Origin: Lachnospiraceae bacterium
Lineage (GTDB): Bacteria > Bacillota > Clostridia > Lachnospirales > Lachnospiraceae
DNA: 64,000 bases
Assembly: GCA_015057425.1 (NCBI GenBank)
Contig: SVEL01000003.1
Coordinates: forward strand, 1-64,000
Direction: 5' to 3'
The position numbers were made by a program, and so were the translations under genes. Below the pieces are notes generated by a model. That model made no database searches and was not told the origin of the DNA. It saw only the letters and a list, made by a program, of their open reading frames with translations. Below are positions 50,493-58,957 of the stretch, one piece after another; positions within the stretch are counted from its first letter, which is position 1; each line of letters opens with the position of its first letter.

Positions 50493-51874
50493 AAATAAGT
50501 CACAAAAATAGAAAACAAAAGAATAGAAAAACTACTACACAACTTATTGCAATAGGCTTTCTTATTGCTATAATTATCGGAACGGTTATACTTATGTTGC
50601 CTGTTTCATCAGCAACAGGGAAGTGGACTAATCCGGTTGATGCTATGTTTACGGCCACAACGTCTGTATGTGTGACAGGACTTACAGTATATGATACTTT
50701 CTCTTATTGGAGCACATTTGGACATATAGTAATGCTGTGTCTTATACAGTGCGGAGGTCTGGGTATAGTCGCATTTACTACTATACTTACAGTTATTCTC
50801 GGACGTAGGGTAACTTTAAAGGACAGACTTCTTTTGGAAGATGCATTTAATCTTACGACCTTGTCGGGACTTGTAAGATTTCTTAAGAAGATTTTTATCG
50901 GTACATTTATCGTAGAAGGTGTTGGTGCTCTCATATATATGTTTGTTTTTGTTCCGGAATATGGTGCAAAAGGCATATGGATATCAGTATTTACCGCTGT
51001 TTCAGCTTTTTGTAACGCAGGTATTGATATTATCGGTGATAGTAGTCTGGTTCCATATTCGTCCAATATTATTATAAATATGGTTACTATGGTGCTTATA
51101 GTGTCGGGTGGTATCGGTTTCATAGTATGGTGGGATTTTCTTGATACTATTGGTAAAGTGCGGCATAAAGACATAAAATTTAAGCATTTTTGGTCTAAAC
51201 TTAAACTGCACACAAAGATAGTAATTATAACGACACTGGTTCTTATAATAACGGGAGCAGCATTTGTGTTGCTTCTTGAATATAATAATGCGGAGACGTT
51301 GGGAGCAAAATCATGGCCGGAGAAGATACTTGCTGCTGTATTTCAGTCAGTTACGGTAAGAACAGCCGGATTTACAATGATATCCCAGAAAGGACTTAGA
51401 GATTGTACGGCATTTATATGCATAATTCTCATGTTTATAGGAGGTTCTTCCGTAGGTACGGCAGGTGGTGTAAAAACGGGCACAGTGGCTGTAATTATAT
51501 TGGCAGCAATCAGCGTTATAAAGGGTAGTAATGATACGGTGGTATTCGGAAGAAAAATACCGGCTAAAACAGTAAGGAAAGCATTGGCTGTTTTTACGGT
51601 CAGTATAGCAGTTACATTTCTGGCAATTATTGCGCTGATAATGGTATCAGAAATTAATTTTATTGATGCGACGTATGAAATAGTCAGCGCTGTGGCGACG
51701 GTAGGCCTTACAAGAGATACTACCGGATTGCTCAATATGCCCGGTAAATTGATTATTATTTTATGTATGTATCTGGGTCGAATTGGTCCAATATCTATGG
51801 CAATTGCATTTGCCAAACGGGGAAGTAATGAGAATAGGTTTTCTTATCCGGATGAGGAAATAACTGTTGGATAG
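50489..51874 (+). CDS. ktrB: Potassium uptake protein, TrkH/KtrB family
   Basis: A 461-residue membrane channel subunit with four M1-P-M2 repeats. The selectivity filters are seen as TSVCVTGLTVYDT, VSAFCNAGIDI, SVTVRTAGFTM and ATVGLTRDTTG, with the expected central glycines. It works with the RCK subunit encoded 51 bp downstream. The ATG overlaps the GH13 stop, so the potassium genes are coupled to the amylase gene. Confidence 0.92.
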   Translation: MKISHKNRKQKNRKTTTQLIAIGFLIAIIIGTVILMLPVSSATGKWTNPVDAMFTATTSVCVTGLTVYDTFSYWSTFGHIVMLCLIQCGGLGIVAFTTILTVILGRRVTLKDRLLLEDAFNLTTLSGLVRFLKKIFIGTFIVEGVGALIYMFVFVPEYGAKGIWISVFTAVSAFCNAGIDIIGDSSLVPYSSNIIINMVTMVLIVSGGIGFIVWWDFLDTIGKVRHKDIKFKHFWSKLKLHTKIVIITTLVLIITGAAFVLLLEYNNAETLGAKSWPEKILAAVFQSVTVRTAGFTMISQKGLRDCTAFICIILMFIGGSSVGTAGGVKTGTVAVIILAAISVIKGSNDTVVFGRKIPAKTVRKALAVFTVSIAVTFLAIIALIMVSEINFIDATYEIVSAVATVGLTRDTTGLLNMPGKLIIILCMYLGRIGPISMAIAFAKRGSNENRFSYPDEEITVG

Positions 51875-51925
51875 TAAAATTTGTATATGTATTAAATAGA
51901 TAATTTAACGGAGGCAGAAGATAAT

Positions 51926-52579
51926 ATGAAAAATAAGTCATATGCAGTATTTGGATTAGGAAGATTTGGAAAAAGCGTTGCAATGGAGTTGGCAAAAAAT
52001 GGTGCAGAGGTTCTTGCCATAGATTCAGATGCAGAAAAAGTAAAAATGATTGCCGAGTATGTAACATATGCAGTTGTTGCGGATGTGTGTGATATGGAGG
52101 CAATGGAAGCATTAGGACTTGGCAATTTTGACGGAGCAATTATCGCTATAACACATGATCTTAATGCAAGTGTTCTTGCTACAATTCTTGCAAAAGAGAT
52201 GGGTGTATCTAATGTTGTGGTTAAGGCGAAAGATGAAATTCATACAAAGGTTCTTAAAAAAGTCGGCGCTGATAAAATAATTATACCCGAAAAGGAATCG
52301 GGAATCAGAATGGCACATAGTATTATGGCGGGAAAACTTCTTGATTTTGTCGAACTGTCTGATCGAGTAAAACTCGTGGAGATTAAAATACGCGAAAATT
52401 GGGTGGGAAAAAGTTTGAAAGAACTTGATTTGCGTAAAAAACATAAGATTAACATAGTGGCAGTACGAAATGAAAAAGGTGAAATAGAAGTAGGCCCGGA
52501 TCCGGATAAGAAACTAGAGGCCAATATTACAATGCTTGTTACAGTGGACAGAAATCAACTTGACAAATTGGTAGAATAA
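51926..52579 (+). CDS. ktrA: Potassium uptake regulatory subunit, TrkA/KtrA family
   Basis: A 217-residue cytosolic RCK protein. The TrkA-N Rossmann domain opens with AVFGLGRFGKSVAMELAKNG, and a TrkA-C domain follows from about residue 135. It gates the KtrB channel in response to nucleotides. CGGAGGCAG precedes the ATG. The gene pair matches ktrAB in reverse order. Confidence 0.92.
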   Translation: MKNKSYAVFGLGRFGKSVAMELAKNGAEVLAIDSDAEKVKMIAEYVTYAVVADVCDMEAMEALGLGNFDGAIIAITHDLNASVLATILAKEMGVSNVVVKAKDEIHTKVLKKVGADKIIIPEKESGIRMAHSIMAGKLLDFVELSDRVKLVEIKIRENWVGKSLKELDLRKKHKINIVAVRNEKGEIEVGPDPDKKLEANITMLVTVDRNQLDKLVE

Positions 52580-52664
52580 ATAATTATTGCCAAAAGTTTA
52601 AGTTTGTTATATTATAAATGGTGATGATTTTAGAAAGTAGTCATGTACGAAAGGAATGGATGAT

Positions 52665-53534
52665 ATGTCAAGAGTTGCAATAGCTACAGACAGTAACAGT
52701 GGCATTACACAGAAGGAAGCTGAAAAGTTAGGTATTAAAGTTCTTCCTATGCCATTTATTATAAACGAGGAAACTTACTACGAAGATATTAATCTTAGTC
52801 AGGATAAGTTTTATGAAATGCTTGAAGATGATGCAGAGATTTCTACTACACAGCCGTCTCCTGAATCAGTTATGAATCTTTGGGATGACCTTCTTAAAGA
52901 TTATGACGAAATCGTATATATTCCTATGTCAAGCGGATTAAGCGGTTCTTGTTCCACAGCATATATGCTTTCACAGGAAGAAGAATATGACGGAAAGGTT
53001 TTTGTCGTAGATAATCAGAGAATATCAGTAACACAGAAGCAGTCGGTTTTGGATTCACTTGCCATGGCAAAGGAAGGTAAAAGCGGAGAAGAAATCAGAC
53101 AGATTTTATTAGATACCAAAATGGATTCAAGCATATATATTATGGTTGATACTCTTAAATATCTTAAAAAAGGTGGCAGAGTTACACCTGCAGCAGCGGC
53201 TCTTGGAACATTATTGAAGCTTAAACCTGTTCTTCAGATTAAAGGTGAAAAGCTTGATGCTTTTGCTAAGGCAAGGTCAGTGGCTAATGCTAAGAAGATT
53301 ATGATTGAAGCAGCTAAAAAAGATGCTGAAGAATTATATGGCGGAATGGACAATACATGGATTGCTATTGCACATACAGACAACTTCGCAGAAGCAGAAA
53401 ATTTCAAACAGGAAATTCTTGAAGCATTTCCGGGATATGATGGCAATGTTATTATAACAGACAGCCTTTCGTTGAGCGTATCCTGTCATATTGGACCTGG
53501 TGCCATAGCAGTTGCTGTTACACAGAAGTTATAA
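52665..53534 (+). CDS. DegV family protein
   Basis: A 289-residue fatty-acid-binding protein of the DegV (FakB) family. The N-terminal ATDSNSGITQ motif, the YIPMSSGLSGSCSTAY lipid-headgroup segment and LKYLKKGGRVTPAAAALG are characteristic. FakB proteins present fatty acids to the kinase FakA; no fakA is in the window. ATG 52665 follows AAGGA at nine bases; ATG 52656 directly abuts it. Confidence 0.9.
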   Translation: MSRVAIATDSNSGITQKEAEKLGIKVLPMPFIINEETYYEDINLSQDKFYEMLEDDAEISTTQPSPESVMNLWDDLLKDYDEIVYIPMSSGLSGSCSTAYMLSQEEEYDGKVFVVDNQRISVTQKQSVLDSLAMAKEGKSGEEIRQILLDTKMDSSIYIMVDTLKYLKKGGRVTPAAAALGTLLKLKPVLQIKGEKLDAFAKARSVANAKKIMIEAAKKDAEELYGGMDNTWIAIAHTDNFAEAENFKQEILEAFPGYDGNVIITDSLSLSVSCHIGPGAIAVAVTQKL

Positions 53535-53547
53535 ATCAGTTAGGAGA

Positions 53548-53580
53548 GGTCAACATGGTAAAACATGTTGACCGTTTTTA
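53548..53580 (+). terminator. Terminator after the DegV gene
   Basis: GGTCAACATG (53548-53557) pairs with CATGTTGACC (53564-53573) around GTAAAA, followed by GTTTTT. It ends about 8 bp before the next start codon, so the radical SAM gene depends on readthrough or on an unseen promoter. Confidence 0.85.
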
Positions 53581-53585
53581 AATTT

Positions 53586-55346
53586 ATGAAAACATTACTT
53601 GTGGCTATTAATGCAAAATATATTCATTCAAATCCGGCTATATACAGTCTTAAAGCTTACAGTAAGGATATAACACCGGATATTGTGTTGTGTGAATATA
53701 CAATCAACAATTTAATAGATGAGATTGTCGATGACATATATTCTAAAAAACCTGATTTTATAGGGTTTTCCACGTATATTTGGAATGTGACATATGTGCT
53801 TAAGGCAGCAAGGGAATTAAAAAAGCTTCTGCCACAGTGTCAGATATGGCTTGGTGGGCCTGAAGTAAGCTATGATGCTTATGACAGACTTAAGGAAAAT
53901 ACGTTTATAGACGGAATAATGCGTGGTGAAGGTGAAGAGATATTTCGTAACCTTATGATGTATTATTGCGGTATTACCGATAAAAATGAAGCTTATTTTA
54001 ATCTTAGCGATATAAATGGAATTACTTACAGAGACGGTAATGATATAAAAGAAACGTCTGCGGCAGAACTTATGAATATGTCGGATATTCCTTTTATATA
54101 TGAAGATATAAAAGATTTTGAAAATAGGATTATCTACTATGAAAGCAGCAGAGGTTGTCCGTTTTCCTGCAGTTATTGTCTGTCATCAGTTGATAAAAGT
54201 GTAAGATTCAGAAGCTTGGAGAAGGTTATTTGCGAATTAAAGGTATTTATAGAAAATAAGGTACCACAGGTTAAGTTTGTAGACAGAACCTTTAATTGCA
54301 GAAAGTCTCATGCTATGGAAATCCTTAAATTTATCGGCGAAAATGATAATGGAATTACCAATTTTCATTTTGAAGTGGCGGCAGATTTAATAGATGATGA
54401 GCAGATTGAACTTATAAAAACCTTCAGACCGGGGCTTATACAGTTTGAAATAGGCGTACAGTCCGTAAATCTTAGAACAATCGATGAAATTAACAGAAAG
54501 ATGAACCTTGAAGCCGTAAAAGATGTGGTTCGCCGCATCAATGAAGGTAAGAATGTATTACAGCATCTCGACATTATAGCAGGGCTTCCTTATGAGACAT
54601 TAGAGGATTTTAAAAGATCTTTTAATGAAGTGTATGATATGAATCCGGCAGAGCTTCAACTTGGATTTCTTAAGATATTGTCAGGTTCCATGATGAAGGA
54701 AAAGTCAGAGGGATACGGTATAGTATATAGAGATTATCCGCCTTATGAGGTGCTTTATACAAAGTGGATAAATCATGATGAAATATGTGAGCTTAAAGCA
54801 GTGGAGGAAATGGTTGAGGTATATTATAACAGTATGCAATATCCAAATTCCATAAGGTATGCTAAGCAGTTTTTTGATACGGCTTATGACATGTATTTTG
54901 AACTGGCAAAGTATTATGATTCTTTAGAACACATAAAAGGAAGTAAATATTCCAGAGCTGACAGATATAATATCTTTTATGAGTTTATTAAGAAATATTG
55001 TGAAGATGAAAAACAGCTGGAAGTATTTGAAGAGATACTTGTATTTGATATTTATCTTCGCGAAAATGTCAGGAAAAGACCGGCATTTGCAAAAGATTTA
55101 AAGCAATCAAAAGATGAACTTTATAGCATATACAGGTGTCTGGAAAAGGATAAGAAATACAAAGAACAAATGTTACATGTTGAGAAGTTTTGTTATGATA
55201 TATATGGCTTTGCAAATGATGGAAAGCTTACTGAAAGAGATAACTATATTGTATTTAACTACGGTAACCGTAATCCTATAGATAACAGTGCTTATGTGGA
55301 GGAAGTATGGCATCAAAAAGAGTCCTTGAAATACTTAGAAGATTAG
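53586..55346 (+). CDS. B12-binding domain radical SAM protein (DUF4080-type)
   Basis: A 586-residue radical SAM enzyme. The N-terminal cobalamin-binding-like Rossmann domain (KTLLVAINAKYIHSNPAIYS to about residue 140) lacks a DxHxxG motif. The SAM-binding cluster CPFSCSYC is near residue 193, and a C-terminal DUF4080-like region follows. Its substrate is unknown. I chose ATG 53586 because KTLLVAINAKYIHSNPA is the usual N terminus; there is no ribosome site, since the terminator hairpin occupies that space. It overlaps nth by 40 bp. Confidence 0.85.
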   Translation: MKTLLVAINAKYIHSNPAIYSLKAYSKDITPDIVLCEYTINNLIDEIVDDIYSKKPDFIGFSTYIWNVTYVLKAARELKKLLPQCQIWLGGPEVSYDAYDRLKENTFIDGIMRGEGEEIFRNLMMYYCGITDKNEAYFNLSDINGITYRDGNDIKETSAAELMNMSDIPFIYEDIKDFENRIIYYESSRGCPFSCSYCLSSVDKSVRFRSLEKVICELKVFIENKVPQVKFVDRTFNCRKSHAMEILKFIGENDNGITNFHFEVAADLIDDEQIELIKTFRPGLIQFEIGVQSVNLRTIDEINRKMNLEAVKDVVRRINEGKNVLQHLDIIAGLPYETLEDFKRSFNEVYDMNPAELQLGFLKILSGSMMKEKSEGYGIVYRDYPPYEVLYTKWINHDEICELKAVEEMVEVYYNSMQYPNSIRYAKQFFDTAYDMYFELAKYYDSLEHIKGSKYSRADRYNIFYEFIKKYCEDEKQLEVFEEILVFDIYLRENVRKRPAFAKDLKQSKDELYSIYRCLEKDKKYKEQMLHVEKFCYDIYGFANDGKLTERDNYIVFNYGNRNPIDNSAYVEEVWHQKESLKYLED

Positions 55347-55942
55347 ATGAAGAATATACAACAGAATATAAATGCTACCTTAATCATGATAATGCATGGC
55401 AGTTACTTATTGCAACTATTTTAAGTGCACAGTGCACTGATGCCAGAGTCAATGAAGTGACTAAGGATTTGTTTAAAAAGTATGATTCTCTTGAAAAGTT
55501 TGCAGCTGCGGACCTTGAAGAACTTAAGAAGGATATTTATTCTACGGGATTTTACCATAACAAGGCAAAAAATATTATATCCTGTGCAAAGGACCTTGTT
55601 GAAATATACGGAGGAGAAGTTCCGTCCGACCTTGATAAGCTCACTAAGCTTGCAGGTGTCGGCAATAAAACAGCCAATGTAATAAGAGGAAATATTTACA
55701 ATATACCAAGTATTGTAGTTGATACCCATGTAAAGAGAATCAGTAAAAAGCTTGGTATTACAAAAGAGGAAGACCCTTTAAAAATAGAAAAAGACCTTAT
55801 GAAAAAGCTTCCGAAAGATCATTGGATTCTTTGGAATATACACATTATAAGGCTTGGAAGAACGATTTGCATAGCAGGAAGACCTAAATGCGATGAATGT
55901 TTTTTAAAGGATTTATGTGAGGCTAAAAATGGCACTTGTTGA
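55307..55942 (+). CDS. nth: Endonuclease III
   Basis: A DNA glycosylase/AP lyase for oxidised pyrimidines, 211 residues. The helix-hairpin-helix LAGVGNKTANVI, the catalytic Asp in VDTHVKRISKKLG, and the C-terminal [4Fe-4S] loop CIAGRPKCDECFLKDLC (C-x6-C-x2-C-x5-C) are all present. GGAGGAAG precedes the ATG, which lies inside the radical SAM gene by 40 bp. Confidence 0.95.
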   Translation: MASKRVLEILRRLDEEYTTEYKCYLNHDNAWQLLIATILSAQCTDARVNEVTKDLFKKYDSLEKFAAADLEELKKDIYSTGFYHNKAKNIISCAKDLVEIYGGEVPSDLDKLTKLAGVGNKTANVIRGNIYNIPSIVVDTHVKRISKKLGITKEEDPLKIEKDLMKKLPKDHWILWNIHIIRLGRTICIAGRPKCDECFLKDLCEAKNGTC

Positions 55943-56642
55943 CAGCTTTATTGCAATTGATTTGGAAACTACCGGACTAAAATGCGGAAGTGACAAAATC
56001 ATGGAAATTGCACTGATAAAATATGAAAATGGAATAGATAAGGATAAGTTTACCACACTTATTAATCCCGGAGTAGCCATAAGCGAAAGCGTCACCGGAC
56101 TTACGGGGATAGATGCGGATATGGTAAAGGATGCGCCTTATATAAGTGATGTGATAGATGAGGTTTGGGATTTTATAGGCAATGACATACTTGTTGGTCA
56201 CAATTTGATGTTTGACTACAGTTTTTTAAAAAAAGCTATGGTAAATAGTGGCAAATCATTCGAAAAGTATGGCATTGATACCCTTAAGCTTGCAAGGATT
56301 TTATTGACTGATTTGGAACATAAGAATCTTGATTATGTGTGCAGATACTTTGACATAAAAGATGATAATCATCACAGAGCATTTAATGATGCAAGGGCGG
56401 CGGCAGAGTTGTTGTATAAGCTGTATGACAAGTTTGGTGAAGAACACGATGATTTATTTAAGGCAGGAAAACTCGAATTTAAAGTTAAAAAAGAAGGTCC
56501 TATTACCGCGCATCAGTTGGAAAGGATTAGGGGTCTGCTGAAAAAACACGGAATAGAACCTGACTACGAACCGGAGAAACTTACAAAAAATGAAGCTTCA
56601 AGGAAAATTGACAAAATATATTTACAGTATGGAAGACTTTGA
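55929..56642 (+). CDS. DnaQ/PolC-type 3'-5' exonuclease
   Basis: A 237-residue DEDDh exonuclease: motif I DLETTGLKCG, motif II VGHNLMFDYSFLKK and motif III HRAFNDARAAAELLY. The C-terminal 60 residues are a basic tail with a short HhH-like or SAP-like segment (QLERIRGLLKKHGIEPDY). It may act in DNA repair together with nth, overlapping it by 14 bp. ATG 55929 follows GAGG. Confidence 0.88.
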   Translation: MALVDSFIAIDLETTGLKCGSDKIMEIALIKYENGIDKDKFTTLINPGVAISESVTGLTGIDADMVKDAPYISDVIDEVWDFIGNDILVGHNLMFDYSFLKKAMVNSGKSFEKYGIDTLKLARILLTDLEHKNLDYVCRYFDIKDDNHHRAFNDARAAAELLYKLYDKFGEEHDDLFKAGKLEFKVKKEGPITAHQLERIRGLLKKHGIEPDYEPEKLTKNEASRKIDKIYLQYGRL

Positions 56643-57239
56643 TTCTTCGATAGTTCTCAAAATCAGATTTTTGGAAAGAGAATCCAGTTTGAGAGCAGTT
56701 TCTTTAAGAAAATCCAGTCTTTCAGGCTGATTTGTTTTGATATATAATTCGCACAAAAGCTTGTAATTGGCGCTTACATCTGTTAAACTATCAATACCGA
56801 ATTCCAGGAAAGCAATAGCTTCGTCTATGAGACCCAGCTCGCATAGACGGTTGCCAAGTGCGCATATGGTCTGAACCATGAGAGTGTAGTTATTATCATA
56901 TTCCGTAACTGTATTGATATTGGCTGCGCCATACATCATCTTAATGTCGGTAGTGGTCTTTCCTGTAAGATTGAGAATTCGTTTTTCGGACAGATCAAGA
57001 AGAGTTTTTTCAAGTTCAGTCACGACAGAATCGTTACTTCTTCCAAATGGGAGAGAATCTACGGGGATTGAGATATATGTAAGTGTATCAAGGTTTACTT
57101 TTCTGACGGAATTAGCTTCGGAATCCCTATCCCAAAAGGATTGAGTATTTTTCTCAATATCCTTTTCATGCTTTTTGCGTTCGTATGTAAACCAAATTAT
57201 AAATATAATTATTAAACCAAATAATGGGTAGAATTTCAT
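56622..57239 (-). CDS. Membrane-anchored TPR-like hypothetical protein
   Basis: A 205-residue protein with an N-terminal membrane anchor (about 4-18) followed by a charged linker and a helical C-terminal half resembling one or two tetratricopeptide repeats (LCELGLIDEAIAFLEFGIDS, YKLLCELYIKTNQ). AGGAG precedes the ATG. It is convergent with the exonuclease gene and overlaps it by 21 bp with no terminator. No family name is recognised. Confidence 0.75.
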   Translation of the reverse strand: MKFYPLFGLIIIFIIWFTYERKKHEKDIEKNTQSFWDRDSEANSVRKVNLDTLTYISIPVDSLPFGRSNDSVVTELEKTLLDLSEKRILNLTGKTTTDIKMMYGAANINTVTEYDNNYTLMVQTICALGNRLCELGLIDEAIAFLEFGIDSLTDVSANYKLLCELYIKTNQPERLDFLKETALKLDSLSKNLILRTIEESKSSIL

Positions 57240-57279
57240 ATTACTCCTATCATTACTGCGAAAGAGAGGTGCAGTCGTT

Positions 57280-57378
57280 ATGTTTAATCATAAAACAAAA
57301 AGAACATTTGCCATGATTATAGCTGTTGTTCTTATTATTGCTATGGTAGTGCCGCTTATAATGGCAGCGTTCCAATAG
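57280..57378 (+). CDS. 32-residue single-span membrane peptide
   Basis: ATG 57280 follows GAGAGGTG and opens a 32-codon frame ending at TAG 57376-57378. The peptide has a basic N terminus (NHKTKRTF) and one hydrophobic helix (AMIIAVVLIIAMVVPLIMAA) with a proline near its outer side. The composition and topology resemble small Firmicute membrane proteins such as Prli42, but I cannot establish homology. It is divergent from the TPR-like gene. Confidence 0.6.
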   Translation: MFNHKTKRTFAMIIAVVLIIAMVVPLIMAAFQ

Positions 57379-57437
57379 TTAGTATACAAGAATAAGTCCA
57401 CTGTGTCAATTAATAGGAATTGTATCAGGAGGTTGCT

Positions 57438-58493
57438 GTGAGAGAAGGAAAGATATCTGATAGTGTACTTAAGCGTACAGTGTTAAAGTCAATAGGACGT
57501 CTTCCGGATGGCCTTGTAAGACCCGGTGCAGGAAAAGATGTCGGAATGATTTCATCTGGTATTTCAAGTGAGAAAATGTCAGATGATTTTGTTATGGGCA
57601 CAGCTACCTGTTACGGTGCTACAGACAGAGCTGTTGCGTCTGCTTTTATATGCAGTGCGAACAATGTGGCAGCAGCAGGATTTGTTCCAAAAGGTATAAT
57701 GCTTACTGTATTATTACCAGAAGAAACAGAAGAAGAGGACTTAAGAAAATATATGGAGTCAGCATATGAGACCGCAAAGAAAATTGATGTGGGAATTATA
57801 GGCGGACATACGGAGGTTATCAAAGGTATAACGACATCCGTGTTTACATCTGTATGCGGAAGCGGTGAAAAAGTAAAAGCGGATTTTGATAAGTTGACAA
57901 AACATCAGACGGATTGTCAAACTGACAGGAAGAAATGGATAGTTATGACAGGATATGCCGGATATGAGGGTGCAACAAGAATTTTAGATATGTGTGAAGA
58001 AGAATACAGTAAGATTTTTTCGCATACATATCTTAGAGATATAAGACAATCCATAGAGGAAATGTCTATTGTTCGTGAGGCTGCAGTCGCCGGACAGCAT
58101 GGTGTGATAGCCATGCATGATGTTCATAACAGCGGCGTGTTTGGTGCATTGTGGGAGCTTTCCGAGCAGATGAAGTCAGGCTTAAGTGTGGATGTACGTG
58201 CCATACCTATAAAGCAGGAAACTGTTGAGATATGTGAAAGGGTAGATGCTAACCCATACGAAATTTCGTCTATGGGAGCACTTCTTATGGTTACATACGA
58301 TGGAGAAGGGCTTGCAGAGAAGCTTATAGAACAGGGATTTAATGCATCTGTAATCGGAACTGTTGAAGACACGAAGGATAAGCTGTTATTAAACAAAGGT
58401 GAAAGAAGTTTCCTGAATAAACCGGGAATTGATGAAATATACAGAATTAAGAATTTAAAGGAGGACAATAAGTTATGCGTAAAGAATTATTAA
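57438..58493 (+). CDS. AIR synthase-related (HypE-like) protein
   Basis: A 351-residue ATP-binding protein of the PurM/HypE/ThiL superfamily, with GRPGAGKDVGMI-like opening (VRPGAGKDVGMISSGI), IGGHTEVIKGITTSVF and MHDVHNSGVFGALWELSEQM. It lacks the C-terminal cysteine used by true HypE, and no hydrogenase or other hyp genes are near, so the annotation HypE would be misleading. The GTG at 57438 follows AGGAGG. It overlaps the Lrp gene by 19 bp. Confidence 0.8.
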   Translation: MREGKISDSVLKRTVLKSIGRLPDGLVRPGAGKDVGMISSGISSEKMSDDFVMGTATCYGATDRAVASAFICSANNVAAAGFVPKGIMLTVLLPEETEEEDLRKYMESAYETAKKIDVGIIGGHTEVIKGITTSVFTSVCGSGEKVKADFDKLTKHQTDCQTDRKKWIVMTGYAGYEGATRILDMCEEEYSKIFSHTYLRDIRQSIEEMSIVREAAVAGQHGVIAMHDVHNSGVFGALWELSEQMKSGLSVDVRAIPIKQETVEICERVDANPYEISSMGALLMVTYDGEGLAEKLIEQGFNASVIGTVEDTKDKLLLNKGERSFLNKPGIDEIYRIKNLKEDNKLCVKNY

Positions 58494-58957
58494 GTATAAT
58501 TGAGAAAAACAGCAGAATAGAATTAAAAGAGTTAGCAATACTTCTTGGCTCAACGGAAGTGGAAGTAGCCAACACACTTGCTGACCTTGAAAAGGAAAAT
58601 ATTATCTGCGGGTACCATACACTTATAAATTGGGACAATACAAGTGATGAAAAGGTTACAGCATTAATCGAAGTAAAAGTTACACCACAGAGAGGACTTG
58701 GCTTTGATAAGATTGCAGAAAGAATATATAAGTTTAATGAAGTAAATGCAGTATATCTTATGTCAGGTGGTTTCGACTTTATGGTTATGATAGAAGAAAA
58801 GACTATGAAAGAAGTTTCACAGTTTGTAAGCGAAAAGCTTGCTCCTATTGAAGCAATAAGAGGTACAGCTACACATTTTGTACTTAAAAAATATAAGGAC
58901 CACGGTTCAGTTCTTATGGGTGAAAAGAAAGATGAAAGGATGTCAATTACACCATGA
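58475..58957 (+). CDS. Lrp/AsnC family transcriptional regulator
   Basis: A 160-residue regulator with an N-terminal winged HTH (ELKELAILLGSTEVEVANTL) and a C-terminal RAM ligand-binding domain (ALIEVKVTPQRGLGFDKIAE, VYLMSGGFDFMVMI). AAAGGAGG precedes the ATG. Such proteins often respond to amino acids, which fits the aminotransferase that overlaps its stop by 4 bp. The operon may be controlled by its own product. Confidence 0.9.
   Translation: MRKELLSIIEKNSRIELKELAILLGSTEVEVANTLADLEKENIICGYHTLINWDNTSDEKVTALIEVKVTPQRGLGFDKIAERIYKFNEVNAVYLMSGGFDFMVMIEEKTMKEVSQFVSEKLAPIEAIRGTATHFVLKKYKDHGSVLMGEKKDERMSITP

Noticed and set aside
57438-58493. Hydrogenase maturation protein HypE
   Set aside because: No other hyp or hydrogenase genes are near and the C-terminal cysteine motif of HypE is absent.
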